A stretch of DNA of 64,000 nucleotides from JACKHA01 sp041401985 (lineage in GTDB: Bacteria > Planctomycetota > Phycisphaerae > Phycisphaerales > UBA1924), in assembly GCA_041401985.1 (NCBI GenBank), contig JAWKTE010000016.1, forward strand, positions 33,932 through 97,931, written 5' to 3'. Each line of letters opens with the position of its first letter. Position 1 is the first letter of the stretch. Below are positions 42,370 through 51,832 of the stretch, one piece after another. Made by a program: the position numbers and the translations under genes. The notes under the pieces were generated by a model, which worked only from the letters and a program-made list of their open reading frames with translations, was not told the DNA's origin and did no database searches.

Positions 42370-43479
42370 CTACTCCCGATCCGCGAACGACGTCCCCACA
42401 CTCCGGGCCGCGGCCATGAGCGGGTGGTCGTGCGGCACCGTGCGCTGCTTGCCCGCCGCCTCGACCAGGGCCACGTCGGTGTACTGCCCGCCCTGGTACG
42501 CCACCATCCGGTTCTTCTTGGCCCCCAGCAGCAGGTCCATCGCGTAGTCGCCGAAACTGGTCGCCAGCACGCGGTCGGCCGCCACCGGTGTGCCGCCGCG
42601 CTGGACGTGCCCGAGCACGACGTACCGCGATTCCAGCCCGGTCTTCTGCTCGACCATCGACGCGACCAGGCGGCTGACGCCGCCCAGGCGGATTGGGTCC
42701 GGGCTGGTCGGGTCGGTGCGTTCGATGACGGTCTTGCCGCCGGCGGGCTTGGCGCCCTCGGCGGTGCAGATGATCGTGAATCGCTTGCCGCGGCGCGAAC
42801 GCTGCTGGCACACGCGGGCCACGATGTCCGGGTCGAAGGGGATCTCGGGCAGCAGGATGATGTCGGCGCCCGCGGCGACGCCCGAGTGCAGCGCAATCCA
42901 GCCCGAGTTGCGCCCCATGACCTCAACGACCATCACGCGGTGGTGGCTCGCGGCCGTGGTGTGCACGCGGTCGAGCGCGTCGGTGGCGATCTGGACCGCG
43001 GTGAGGAAGCCGAACGTCAGGTCCGTGCCGTGCAGGTCGTTGTCGATGGTCTTCGGGACGCCGATGCAGTTGACGCCGCGCTTGATGAACACCTGCGAGC
43101 CGGTCATGGTGCCGTCGCCGCCGACGACGACCAGGGCGTCGAGGCCCTGCATCTCGATGTTGCGCATGCACAGGTCGGTCATATCCTGGAACTTGGGCGT
43201 GCCGTCCTGGTTCTTGCCGACGGCGAAGCGTTCCGGGTTGGCCTTGTTGGACGAGCCGAGGATGGTGCCGCCGGCGGTGAGGATGTTCGAGACATCGTCG
43301 TGCGAGAGCAGGCGGGTGCGGTTCTCGATGAGGCCCAGGAAGCCGTCCTCGATGCCGACGACCTCGATGCCGTGCCCGATGGCGTCTTTGGTGACGGCGC
43401 GGATGACGGCGTTGAGGCCGGGGCAGTCGCCGCCGCCGGTGAGCAGTCCGATGCGATTGACAGGGGCGGTGCGGGCCAT
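42370..43479 (-). CDS. pfkA: 6-Phosphofructokinase
   Basis: This enzyme phosphorylates fructose 6-phosphate in glycolysis. The N-terminal GLLTGGGDCPGLNAVIRAV, the site GGDGT (120-124), PKTIDNDLHGTD (142-153), MGRNSGWIALHSG and LGHVQRGGTP are present. The Gly in GGDGT predicts ATP use, while Lys143 in PKT is seen in PPi-type enzymes. This Gly/Lys mix marks the group III actinomycete-like clade that usually uses ATP. Length is 369 residues. Confidence 0.93.
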   Translation of the reverse strand: MARTAPVNRIGLLTGGGDCPGLNAVIRAVTKDAIGHGIEVVGIEDGFLGLIENRTRLLSHDDVSNILTAGGTILGSSNKANPERFAVGKNQDGTPKFQDMTDLCMRNIEMQGLDALVVVGGDGTMTGSQVFIKRGVNCIGVPKTIDNDLHGTDLTFGFLTAVQIATDALDRVHTTAASHHRVMVVEVMGRNSGWIALHSGVAAGADIILLPEIPFDPDIVARVCQQRSRRGKRFTIICTAEGAKPAGGKTVIERTDPTSPDPIRLGGVSRLVASMVEQKTGLESRYVVLGHVQRGGTPVAADRVLATSFGDYAMDLLLGAKKNRMVAYQGGQYTDVALVEAAGKQRTVPHDHPLMAAARSVGTSFADRE

Positions 43480-43764
43480 GTGGGCTCCTGGGGGCTGCTT
43501 CGTTCGGCGTGCGATTGGGTCGGCGCGGGCCTGGGGCACGGACAGAGCGCATCGACGCGGGCAGCGTAGGACTTTATCGGAACTGGTTGGGGCAGGGGCG
43601 TCGGCGACGGGTGCGGAGCCGGTAGGATGGGGTCGGGTGTGCTGCGGGCGGGTGCTCGCGGCGACGCCTCTGGAGATTCGCGCGTGCCCTTCCGGCGGTG
43701 TGGCCGGGGGGTGGCGGGCGATTGCACGGGCCGTCGAGCGTCGGCCACGGATGGGAGGACTCGT

Positions 43765-44748
43765 ATGGACCTGCACACGAATCGGATGGGCGTCGCGGCG
43801 GTGGTTCTGGCCAGCGGGCTGGCCCATGGGCTTGCCTGCGGCGTCGCGTCGGGCCAGACCGCGGACCTGCGCTACCAGTGGGAGCGGGGCCAGACCCTGC
43901 GGTACGAGGCCGGGCAGGAGACCGTCCAGGAGATGAAGGGCGGGATGTTCGACTCGAACTCCGAGGTGGAGAACCGGTCGGTCTCGGAGATGACGGTGGT
44001 CGGCGTCCGCGACGGGGCCGCGGAGATCGAGGTCACGACGACGTCGATCCGCGTGGACGCGGACATGGGGCAGATGGGCGGCGGGCGCGTGCAGTATGAC
44101 TCGGAGAACCCGGACGACCAGGCCCTCGAGAACGACCCGTCGATCCTGCCGTTCGCGTTCATGCTCGGCAAGACGTACACGATGACGCTGGACGGCGCGG
44201 GCGAACTGCAGGAACTCGACGGCTACGCCGAGATCGTGGACGCGATGCTCGAGAAGGTGAGCCCGCAGATGCGGATGGGCATGGGGTCGGCGCTTGCGGA
44301 AGAGGTGTTCGCCGCGGCCCTGGAGCAGATGTGGCACGTCGTGCCGGGCGAAGAGACGGAGGTGGGCGAGTCCTGGGAGTCGCACATCACGCAGTCGATC
44401 CCGATGCTGGGCAATCTGATCATCGACGTGACGTACACGTTCGAGGGGATGCAGGAGCACGCCGGGGCGGACCTGGCGCTGATCTCGTCGGTGGGCACGG
44501 TCTCGATCGACGGGGCCGGCGGGATGGGCCTGGAGATCAAGGAGGGTTCGCTCGAGGGCGAGATCCTGTTCGACGCCGGGCGCGGCGTGCTGGTCTCGTT
44601 CGTGCAGGACCAGACGATGGTGATGTCGATCAACGCCGGCGGCATGGCGATGGAGCAGCGGTCCGAGACTCGGATGAGCAGCCGCCTGCTGGAGGGCGAC
44701 GCCGAGGATGTTGAGGACGCGGGCGGCGACGAGGACGGCGGTCGGTAA
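43765..44748 (+). CDS. Secreted protein, paralogue 1 of a tandem pair
   Basis: GGGAGGAC precedes ATG 43765. A signal peptide (VVLASGLAHGLACGVASG, then Q) leads to an acidic beta-rich domain. The two neighbouring genes share the layout: RYxW near the start, FAFMLGKTYTMTL, and EQMWHVVPGEETEVGESWE, which aligns to EQQWHVVPDGEVEVGDTWT in the next gene. The protein is about 327 residues and is secreted, probably to the periplasm. No family is recognised with certainty. Confidence 0.72.
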   Translation: MDLHTNRMGVAAVVLASGLAHGLACGVASGQTADLRYQWERGQTLRYEAGQETVQEMKGGMFDSNSEVENRSVSEMTVVGVRDGAAEIEVTTTSIRVDADMGQMGGGRVQYDSENPDDQALENDPSILPFAFMLGKTYTMTLDGAGELQELDGYAEIVDAMLEKVSPQMRMGMGSALAEEVFAAALEQMWHVVPGEETEVGESWESHITQSIPMLGNLIIDVTYTFEGMQEHAGADLALISSVGTVSIDGAGGMGLEIKEGSLEGEILFDAGRGVLVSFVQDQTMVMSINAGGMAMEQRSETRMSSRLLEGDAEDVEDAGGDEDGGR

Positions 44749-44899
44749 CCCGTTGCCGGACCAGAGACTTGAGAGTCGGTTGGAATCCGCCGATCCGGCT
44801 GCGGGGCCGCGGGGTGGCTGTCGCCTCGTTCGGTTGCAGGGTGCGCCCCGCGGCTCTGGCGAGCCAAGGGGCCGCCGGGTCTGGGGTCAGGAGCGCAGG

Positions 44900-45967
44900 A
44901 TGCCGCGAGGATTCGGACAGCGTGTGGTGGGCGTGGCGCGTGTGGCCCGTGTGGCGGGCGCGGCGGCGTGGGTCGGCGTCGCGGTAGCGACCGCGGGCGT
45001 GGCCCGGGCCCAGTCCCCGGATCAGTCGGTGGAGATGCGGTACTCGTGGCCGGTTGGGGCGTCGCTGACGTACGACAACCGGGCCGAGGTGCTGACCGAG
45101 GCCGAGAGCCGGCGCGAGACCGCCAGCAGCGTCATCACGACCTTCGCGACGCAGGAACTGGAAGTGGCCAGCGAGCGGCGCGGCTCCGGCGAACTCGACG
45201 TCGCGACCACCGTGGTCCGTGTCGACGGCGACCTGGGCGCGGCCGGGCGGATCCGGTTCGATTCGGAGAGTGCCTCGGATCGGCGTCGCGCCCGCGAGGA
45301 CCTGATCGCCCCGTTCGCGTTCCTGCTCGGCGAGCGATACTCGATCCGCCTCTCGCCCGTCGGCGAGGTCGAGCGGATCGAGGGCTACGCCGAGCTTCTC
45401 GACCAGATGCTCCGCGGCCTGCGCGACCGCGGCGTCCGCGAGACGATGCGATCCACCATGAACGAGGACGTCTTCCGCGCCAACCTCGAGCAGCAGTGGC
45501 ACGTCGTGCCCGATGGCGAGGTCGAGGTCGGCGACACGTGGACCGTGCGGCGTTCGCAGGACATCAGCGGCGTCGGGCGTCTGACGCTGCAGATGCGGTA
45601 CACGCTCGAGCGGGTCCAGAGCGTCGACGGCCAGCGCGTCGGCATCGTCTCGGCCACGGGCGACGCGTGGGTCTCGGGCGGGCAGGCCCGGGGCGTGGAA
45701 CTCGACATCACCGATGCGAGGATCGACGGCCAGGCGGTGTTCGCGGTCGACGCGGGCGTGCTGCTGTCGGTCGAGCAGAACACGTTCCTGCGGATGGAGG
45801 TCCGCGCGGGCGGGCAGTTCATCTCCCAGACGATGGACATGTCTTCGCGCGTGTGGCTGACCGGGGCCGACGGGTACGACCTGCCCTCGGGCCTGGTCGA
45901 TCCGTCGCGCCGGGACCGGGCCGTGAGCGCGGGGGGCGGCGCGGGGCGGCCGTCGGGAAAGCGCTGA
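44900..45967 (+). CDS. Secreted protein, paralogue 2 of a tandem pair
   Basis: The ATG at 44900 gives a signal peptide (ARVAGAAAWVGVAVATAGVA, then RAQ). The body is about 355 residues, acidic and beta-rich, with FAFLLGERYSIRLSPVGEVE, EQQWHVVPDGEVEVGDTWT and a final MSSRVWLTGADG, like its neighbour at 43765. It probably arose by duplication. The function is unknown; both copies remain open and seem functional. Confidence 0.72.
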   Translation: MPRGFGQRVVGVARVARVAGAAAWVGVAVATAGVARAQSPDQSVEMRYSWPVGASLTYDNRAEVLTEAESRRETASSVITTFATQELEVASERRGSGELDVATTVVRVDGDLGAAGRIRFDSESASDRRRAREDLIAPFAFLLGERYSIRLSPVGEVERIEGYAELLDQMLRGLRDRGVRETMRSTMNEDVFRANLEQQWHVVPDGEVEVGDTWTVRRSQDISGVGRLTLQMRYTLERVQSVDGQRVGIVSATGDAWVSGGQARGVELDITDARIDGQAVFAVDAGVLLSVEQNTFLRMEVRAGGQFISQTMDMSSRVWLTGADGYDLPSGLVDPSRRDRAVSAGGGAGRPSGKR

Positions 45968-46010
45968 GGCGGGATCAAAGCGGGGTGGGCGGCGTCACTA
46001 CGATTGCCCG

Positions 46011-47474
46011 ATGCCAGGACGCGAGCCAACAGAGTCGTCGGAATCGGGGCGGATCGGCGCGCGCGGGGCCGCGGCAGGCGTCGGGCCCCGCGGCGAGCGC
46101 CTCCAGCGGGTCCTCAACGACGCGGGCGTCGCGTCGCGCCGCCAGTGCGAGGCTCTCATCCGCGAGGGGCGGGTGAGGGTCAACGGCGAGGTCGTCTCGT
46201 CGCTGCCGGCCTGGGCCGATCCGCACGCCGACACGATCACGATCGACGGGAGGGTCGTGCCGAAGCCCGAGCCGCTGCTGTACCTGATGATGAACAAGGC
46301 GGCCCGGACGCTGACGACTGCGCGCGAGGGGGCCGACGATTCGCGTCGCACGGTGCTCGACACGGTGCAGCACCCGCTGGCCTCGCGCTTGTTCGTCGCC
46401 GGGCGGCTTGAGTTCGACTCCACCGGCCTGCTCATCCTGACCAACGACGGCGAGATGGCCAATCGCCTGACCCACGCACGCTACGGCGTCGAGAAGACGT
46501 ACCAGATGGTCGTCCGCGGCACGCTTGACGAGGAGTCGCTGGCGCGCGTCATGGAGGTCGTGGAGCAGGCCGGGCGGCGCGAGGCCCGCGAGGCGGGTGT
46601 GGTCCGTCAGGCCAAGGTCGAAGTCTCGATCCTGGCACGCGAGATGGGTCGGACCGTGCTGCAACTCGTCGCGCGCGAGGGGCGAGTGGCCGCCGTGCGC
46701 GATGCGCTGGCGGCCATCGGGCACCCGGTGAAGATGGTCGAACGCGTCGCCATCGGGCCGGTGCGCCTGCGTGGCGTCGCGCCGGGGCAGTGGCGCGAAC
46801 TCGAGCGCGAGGAGTTGCAGGCGCTCCGCCGGGCGGTGAGCGGGAAAGGGCCGGCGTCGGGCGGCTCCGGCAAGCGGGGTGGACCGCCGGCGCCGGAGGC
46901 CAAGATCGCCCGGCGGTTCCGCGGCATCGGCAAGCCGATCGATGCCCAGCGCGACGGCGGGCGGGGCGAAGCGAGCAACCCGGCGGCGACCGGTGCGCCA
47001 TCGAGCCTCGACAAGAGGCGCGGCCGCGGGCCCGGTTTGAACGCTCAACGAAAGAAGAAGGTGGTCGCCAAGAAGCCGATCGGCGGTCGCGCGCGGGACG
47101 CGGCCCGGGACGAGGCTCGGGACCGCGTCGGCGAGGGCGATCGTCCCGGGCGGCGATCCGGGGATTCGGAGCAAGCCCGGCCCGATAAGCGCCGAAACAC
47201 CGGTGGGAAGCCGGGCGGTCCACCCGCCCGGCGGTCGGATCGCGCCGACGGGCCGCAGGGCCGACCCGGCGCACGCGCCGGCAAGGCGGGCGGCGGGCGT
47301 CCCAAGAAGGCCGGGGGTGGGGCGGGTCCGCGCGCGGCCAAGCCCGGCGGCAGCCGGAAGCCGACCCAGAGCCGCGCGTCGGGTGGCCCCGGCGGCAAGC
47401 GGTCCGGTGGCCAGCGGCCTGGGGGCCAGCGATCAGGCGGCCAGCGCGGCGGCGGGAGCAAGGGCAGGCGGTGA
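46011..47474 (+). CDS. RluB/RsuA-type pseudouridine synthase with long basic tail
   Basis: An N-terminal S4 RNA-binding domain (ERLQRVLNDAGVASRRQCEA, about 29-75) precedes the catalytic domain. That domain contains VAGRLEFDSTGLLILTNDGE (catalytic Asp in GRLEFDSTG) and YGVEKTYQMVVRG. It should modify rRNA near the peptidyl-transferase centre. After about residue 290 a tail of almost 200 residues rich in Gly, Arg, Lys and Pro follows (GGQRPGGQRSGGQRGGGSKG), far longer than usual. The last 4 bp overlap the next gene's start. Confidence 0.88.
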   Translation: MPGREPTESSESGRIGARGAAAGVGPRGERLQRVLNDAGVASRRQCEALIREGRVRVNGEVVSSLPAWADPHADTITIDGRVVPKPEPLLYLMMNKAARTLTTAREGADDSRRTVLDTVQHPLASRLFVAGRLEFDSTGLLILTNDGEMANRLTHARYGVEKTYQMVVRGTLDEESLARVMEVVEQAGRREAREAGVVRQAKVEVSILAREMGRTVLQLVAREGRVAAVRDALAAIGHPVKMVERVAIGPVRLRGVAPGQWRELEREELQALRRAVSGKGPASGGSGKRGGPPAPEAKIARRFRGIGKPIDAQRDGGRGEASNPAATGAPSSLDKRRGRGPGLNAQRKKKVVAKKPIGGRARDAARDEARDRVGEGDRPGRRSGDSEQARPDKRRNTGGKPGGPPARRSDRADGPQGRPGARAGKAGGGRPKKAGGGAGPRAAKPGGSRKPTQSRASGGPGGKRSGGQRPGGQRSGGQRGGGSKGRR

Positions 47475-49527
47475 GCACAAGCAACGGCCAACCCACGCGC
47501 GACTCCGAGCAGCAGGCTGCCAGCGTCGCGCGCGCCGAATCGGCGGCGCTCGACCGCGACGACGCCGACGCCCCGAAGCAGGAGAGCCTCTTCCGGCGCC
47601 TCGTCCGCTGGTACCGCCAGATCGAGCAGACCATCCACGTGCTGCGGCGGGCCGGGCGGATCCTGATGCACACCTCGCTGCCGCGGATGGCCGCGGCCCT
47701 CTCGTACCGCACGATCTTCGGACTAATCCCGACGCTGGTGATCGGCATCGCGGTGCTGGGCTCGTTCGCCTCGCCCGAGCGGATGCAGGAGACGATCCGC
47801 GGGCTGCTGGAGTACAGCGGAATCTCCGAGATCGTGATCGACCAGGAGACCGTCGCCCGCACGGAAGAGGCGGCCCAGTACCGCCCACGCCTCGGCTTCT
47901 TCGGGCCCAAGGACCCGGCGCTGGAACAGAGCGGGCCGGAGCAGCCGCCCACGACCCCTGGAAACGGCGCTGGCGAGCCGACGACGCCGCCGACGCCCAC
48001 AGCCGCGGCAGGTCCGTCGCAAGCCGGCAATCCGGGAGCCGGCAGCGCCCCGACCGCGGGCCAGCCCGCCGCGATCATCTCCCCCCGGCTCGAGGACTGG
48101 ATCGCCGAGCTCGTCTCGCGGGTCCGCGGCATCGCGTTCCAGGCGATCGGCGCGATCGGCGTGCTCATGCTGGCCTACGCCGCGATCTCGATGCTCATCG
48201 AGGTCGAGCGGGCCTTCAACGACATCTACCGCGCCCCGCGCGGGCGTGCGTGGCGTCAGCGGATCCCGCTCTACTGGACCATGCTGACGCTCGGGCTCAC
48301 GCTCGTGCTCTTCACGTTTTTCCTCAGCGCCCGGGCCACGGCGTGGCTGGGCGGCCTGAGCCCCGCGCTCGGCCAGGGCACGGCCCTCGGCACGCTCATC
48401 ACGTTCTCCGCCACGCTGCTCACCAGCACGCTGCTGTTTATCGGCGTGTATCTGTGGGTGCCCAACACCCGCGTCGCCTGGCGGCCCGCGGTCATCGGCG
48501 CGTTCGTCGCCGCCCTGGGGTGGGAGATCAGCAAGCTCGGTCTGGCCCAGTACACCAACTTCGCGACCGGCTACGCCCGTCTGTACGGCTCGCTCGGGCT
48601 CATCCCGCTGCTGCTCATCTGGGTGTACGCGACGTGGCTCATCGTTCTGTTCGGCCTCCAGGTCGCGTACGCGCTGCAGCACTACAAGACCTGGAAGGCC
48701 GAGGACGAGGCCCGCGACGAGGCTCCGGCGGTCATGGAACCCGCGGCCGTGGTCGTCGTCGCCGCGGAGATCGCGCGAGGATTCGCCACCGGCAAGGCGG
48801 TGCTGGGCGGGAACCTCGGGACCAGGGTCGGCCTCGACGATCGGGCCGTGCAGGCGATCGTCCAGCGGCTCATCGGCGCGGGCGTGGCGTCGCGCCTCGA
48901 GCAGCCCGACACCGGCCTGACGCTGTCCGGGCCGGCGGAGCGGGTACGCATCGAGGACCTGCTCCGGATCGGCTTCGACATGGCGGGGCCCGCCCGTGGC
49001 CTCGCGGCGGAACTACGCGAGCAGTCAACCAAGGCCGTTGAGGGGCGGACGCTTGCGGGGCTCGTGCCGGCGGCAGCCGCGGCGGCGGTCGCCGCCCAGG
49101 CGCCCGCGGTGCTCGACGAGGCGAGCCCTCCAGAACGCCCCGCCCCGCAGAGCGACGATCGCGTCCAGATGGCGGATGACGCCGCCGCCGAACCGACCAA
49201 AGATCACGCTTCCGGGAGGATCCCTGTAGACGGAGAGTCGGATGCCGACGAGTTCGAGACCGAACCGAGCGACAGCGAGCAGCGCTCGCGTGACGCGGGC
49301 ACGCCCGTGAATCGGCCCAGGAACTGGCACGCGACCACGGCCGCGGCGGCGACCGTGCGCCTTCTCACGCTGCTCAGCGGCGGCTGCCTGAGCGCGTCGT
49401 CGAAACCCGCGGCATCGGCGCGTCGGGCACGTCGACATACGAGCCCACCCAGCCGACCGTGCTCGATCGCCTCATGGGCGGCCCGAACCAGAACTCGGGC
49501 TCGCAGCGCCGGTATCGGTCGAACTGA
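47471..49527 (+). CDS. YihY/BrkB-family membrane protein, probable frameshift near the C-terminus
   Basis: Family features: ALSYRTIFGLIPTLVIGIAV, IGVLMLAYAAISMLIEVERA, LTLGLTLVLFTFFLSARATA, LFIGVYLWVPNTRVAWRPAV and LGLIPLLLIWVYATWLIVLF. A winged-helix-like cytoplasmic domain follows (VGLDDRAVQAIVQRLIGAGV). A Pro/Gly/Thr-rich loop of about 60 residues interrupts the first membrane helices. The GTG start overlaps the previous stop (GTGA). The frame stays open past 49.3 kb only by chance: a better C-terminus (LPERVVETRGIGASGTSTYE and onwards) lies in another frame ending at 49527, which implies an indel near 49292-49320. Confidence 0.78.
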
Positions 49528-49557
49528 GGGGGCCACAGTCGCCACCAGCCCACCGAA

Positions 49558-49690
49558 CGAGGGGGCGGGGCTTTCCAGCCCCGCCTGGCTGCCCAACCCC
49601 AAAGATCCTCCGGATGGAGTGCTCCCGCCTCTCCGCCCGCCCCGATCATCGGACGCCGAGTCGGGCTGGAAAGCCCGACCCCCTCATCCT
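49558..49690. repeat. Inverted repeat with GGGCT(T)TCCAGCCC core
   Basis: GAGGGGGCGGGGCTTTCCAG, then CCCCG, near 49560 is the reverse complement of CGGGCTGGAAAGCCCGACCC, then CCTC, near 49662-49687. Each arm is itself a hairpin. The core recurs in the rplK leader (29726-29762). Confidence 0.75.
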
Positions 49691-49819
49691 CCAACACCTG
49701 CGGCCCGACTCCGTCTCCGCCCCTCGGACTCTCCCGATTCTCGTCAACCCACTCTGTCCCGCCCCTATGCTTCCCGTTCCCGCCCGAGCGACCCGGCGGC
49801 GGAGGCGCTCGAGGGAACG

Positions 49820-50260
49820 ATGCACGCCGAAGTCCTCAAGGAGTTCTCGATCTTCCTGGCCGATCGCCCCGGCGAACTGGTCGGCGTGCTCGAAGCCGCC
49901 GACGCCGCGGGCGTGGACATCGCCGCCCTGTGCGTCTCGCACCACCAGAGACGCGGGCCAGTCGGCCCGCGGCGTGGTCCGCCTCATCGGCACCCCCGTC
50001 GACCGCCTCGAGGGCGTGTGCGAGTCGCTCATCGAGACCGGCAAGGCCGGCCCGATGGCCGAGTTCGAGGTCCTGGTCGTCGGCATGCAGGACCGCCCGG
50101 CGCCTTCCGCGACATCGCCGCGGCCCTGGCCACCGCCGGCATCAACGTCGAGTACGCCTACCAGACCCCCCAGCGCAACGGGCACAGCGGGTACTCGGTC
50201 TTCCGCGTCAAGGACGGGATGGTGGGCAAGGCGGTGGAGGTGGTGAGGGATCTGCCGTAG
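49820..50260 (+). pseudogene. ACT-domain protein, two compensating frameshifts
   Basis: ATG 49820 starts MHAEVLKEFSIFLADRPGEL, an ACT-like regulatory fold for amino-acid sensing. Homologous-looking sequence continues in another frame as RLIGTPVDRLEGVCESLIET and EFEVLVVGMQDRP. It then returns to the first frame as FRDIAAALATAGINVEYAYQ. The shifts need an extra base in the CACCACCAG run near 49939-49947 and a missing G near 50098-50101. If corrected, this is a two-ACT-repeat protein of about 146 residues. It may be a real pseudogene or a sequencing/assembly error. Confidence 0.75.
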
Positions 50261-50309
50261 GGGCTGCAAGTCCCATTGACCGCGTTCGCGCGCCTCGTAA
50301 TCTGCGCGA

Positions 50310-50937
50310 ATGCGAACACTGGCGGCTGCCTTCGGGCTTTTGGCGATCGGTGGTGGCGTCGCTTCGGCGCGGGCGCAGACTGCAAACGTGTGGGTCTCGC
50401 ACGACGATCCGGACGGCATTGTCGTTCCCGGCCAGACGGTTCGGATCGCCGTGTTGCACGGCCGCGCTCGACCAGCATCTTGGCTGGCGTCGGCGGGTCG
50501 GTCGTCGCGACCGGCGATCTGGGGGTGTCGAACGGGCTAGTCTCGACCTGACTCCGCCATCGCCGAACGTTCTGTACCCCAACTCGCCGGGCACCATTGT
50601 CGGCGGGAGCGTCTACGACGTGTCGTACAGTTTGTCTCGCACCCGGCGTTCACATTCCACCTGCTTCCCGCGTACGATTACACCGCCGGCGTCGTGGAAG
50701 TCATCGCGTTCGACTGGATCGCGCGCCGCTGGTCGGCTCCCCACGCCGGTGGCGTTCGATTGGGTGCCGTCTGCGAGCGCTGCCGCAGGTCAAGGCGATC
50801 CTGCCGCCTATGGCCTTGTGACCATCGAGTTCATCCCCACGACGGTCGAGGGCACATCGCTGCTCGTGGTCCCGGCCCCGGCGTCCATCGCCGCGATGCT
50901 CGCAGCGTTCTGCATGGCCGCACGCCGCCGCCGGTAA
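50310..50937 (+). pseudogene. PEP-CTERM-like secreted protein, several frameshifts
   Basis: The gene begins MRTLAAAFGLLAIGGGVASA and VWVSHDDPDGIVVPGQTVRI, and ends LLVVPAPASIAAMLAAFCMA, then ARRRR, a PEP-CTERM-like tail. In between, coding sequence jumps frames: VGGSVVATGDLGVSNGLVS, then PNVLYPNSPGTIVGGSVYDV, then LLPAYDYTAGVVEVIAFDWI, then TPVAFDWVPSASAAAGQGD. At least four indels are needed. The paralogue at 51833 shows the intact order. No single open frame covers the gene. Confidence 0.7.
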
Positions 50938-50968
50938 CGCATCTGAGGGGCGACGCTTCGGCTCGCGC

Positions 50969-51357
50969 TTACCTCCCCCTCCCCCCAAACTCCAACTCCA
51001 GATATTTCGCCACGTAGTCCACGATCGACTCGGCCGTCGGGATGTCCGGGTTGCTCGTCGGGCCCATCACGGCTCGAAACGCATCCCTTGAACACGCACC
51101 ACCGCGTCCTGCAGCGTCAGGCCGTGCTGGATCGCCAGGCTGAACGCGCGGCAAAAGGCCTGGCAGAAGCCCGAGATCGCCGAGCCCGCCTTCGAGACCT
51201 TGATGAAGATCTCGCCGGGCATCCCGTCGTCGTACAGGCCGATGGTCAGGTACCCCTCGTGCCCGCCGACGGCGAACTTGTGGGTGAGGGATTGACGGGT
51301 CGTGGGCAGCGCACGGCGAGCGAGCATCATGCGGGGCGATTCCTGCGACTCGTCCAT
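50969..51357 (-). pseudogene. Stand-alone C-terminal domain of B12-dependent ribonucleotide reductase, frameshifted
   Basis: RRALPTTRQSLTHKFAVGGH, then EGYLTIGLYDDGMPGEIFIK, and ISGFCQAFCRAFSLAIQHGL match the C-terminal region of class II (adenosylcobalamin) ribonucleotide reductases. Only this domain is present, as in some small planctomycete proteins. The frame from ATG 51357 stops at 51067 right after RFEP. The expected continuation TSNPDIPTAESIVDYVAKYL lies in another frame to 50969, so a 1-bp deletion or 2-bp insertion near 51067-51075 is inferred. The catalytic part of the enzyme is missing by design. Confidence 0.72.
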
Positions 51358-51832
51358 CGGCTGGACTGTACCGCCCGGGCCGGGGCCGAGCCGGCCGCGA
51401 CACCGCCCCGGCACCAACCCCGGAACGCCGCGGCCCGGGTCGGAGCCCGAGCGGAGGTAGTGATCGGACGATGGGGCGGCGTCGCACCACAAGCGGTGGG
51501 GGTGGGGGGGACGCGCGGGAGACGAGGGGTGCGGGTGTTTGTGTTGTGGATGGGGTGGCGGACGGTATGATCGCGGTCGGAGTGTCCAGGGCTCGGATGT
51601 GCCACGACCATCGGGGCTCTGGCCGAAGGTCGTGCCGCCAGCGGACGGACCCCCGAAGTGTGGCATGCCTGTGGCTCTGCACAGGCATGCCGATCGTGCA
51701 ACCCGCCCGGTCCATCGGGCATGCTTGCTCAGAGCAGCAAGCATGCCGCACGTCGGGGCCGCTTGGGGTGGCGGAGCACGACCTTGCCCAGAGCCGCAAG
51801 GTCGTGGCACTTGGGCGATGCGGAGGCGATCG
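51358..51832. repeat. Mosaic palindromic repeat block, copy 3 (a-c-b-a, inverted)
   Basis: Modules a (51599-51638), c (51657-51691), b (51719-51752) and a (51776-51810) appear in the reverse order and orientation compared with the block at 41.3 kb. The left 240 bp of this gap hold no supported gene. Confidence 0.85.

Noticed and set aside
47471..50260. A 929-residue open frame that seems to fuse the YihY protein to an ACT domain
   Set aside because: The middle part has no coding character and spans palindromic repeats; the frame stays open by chance because of indels.
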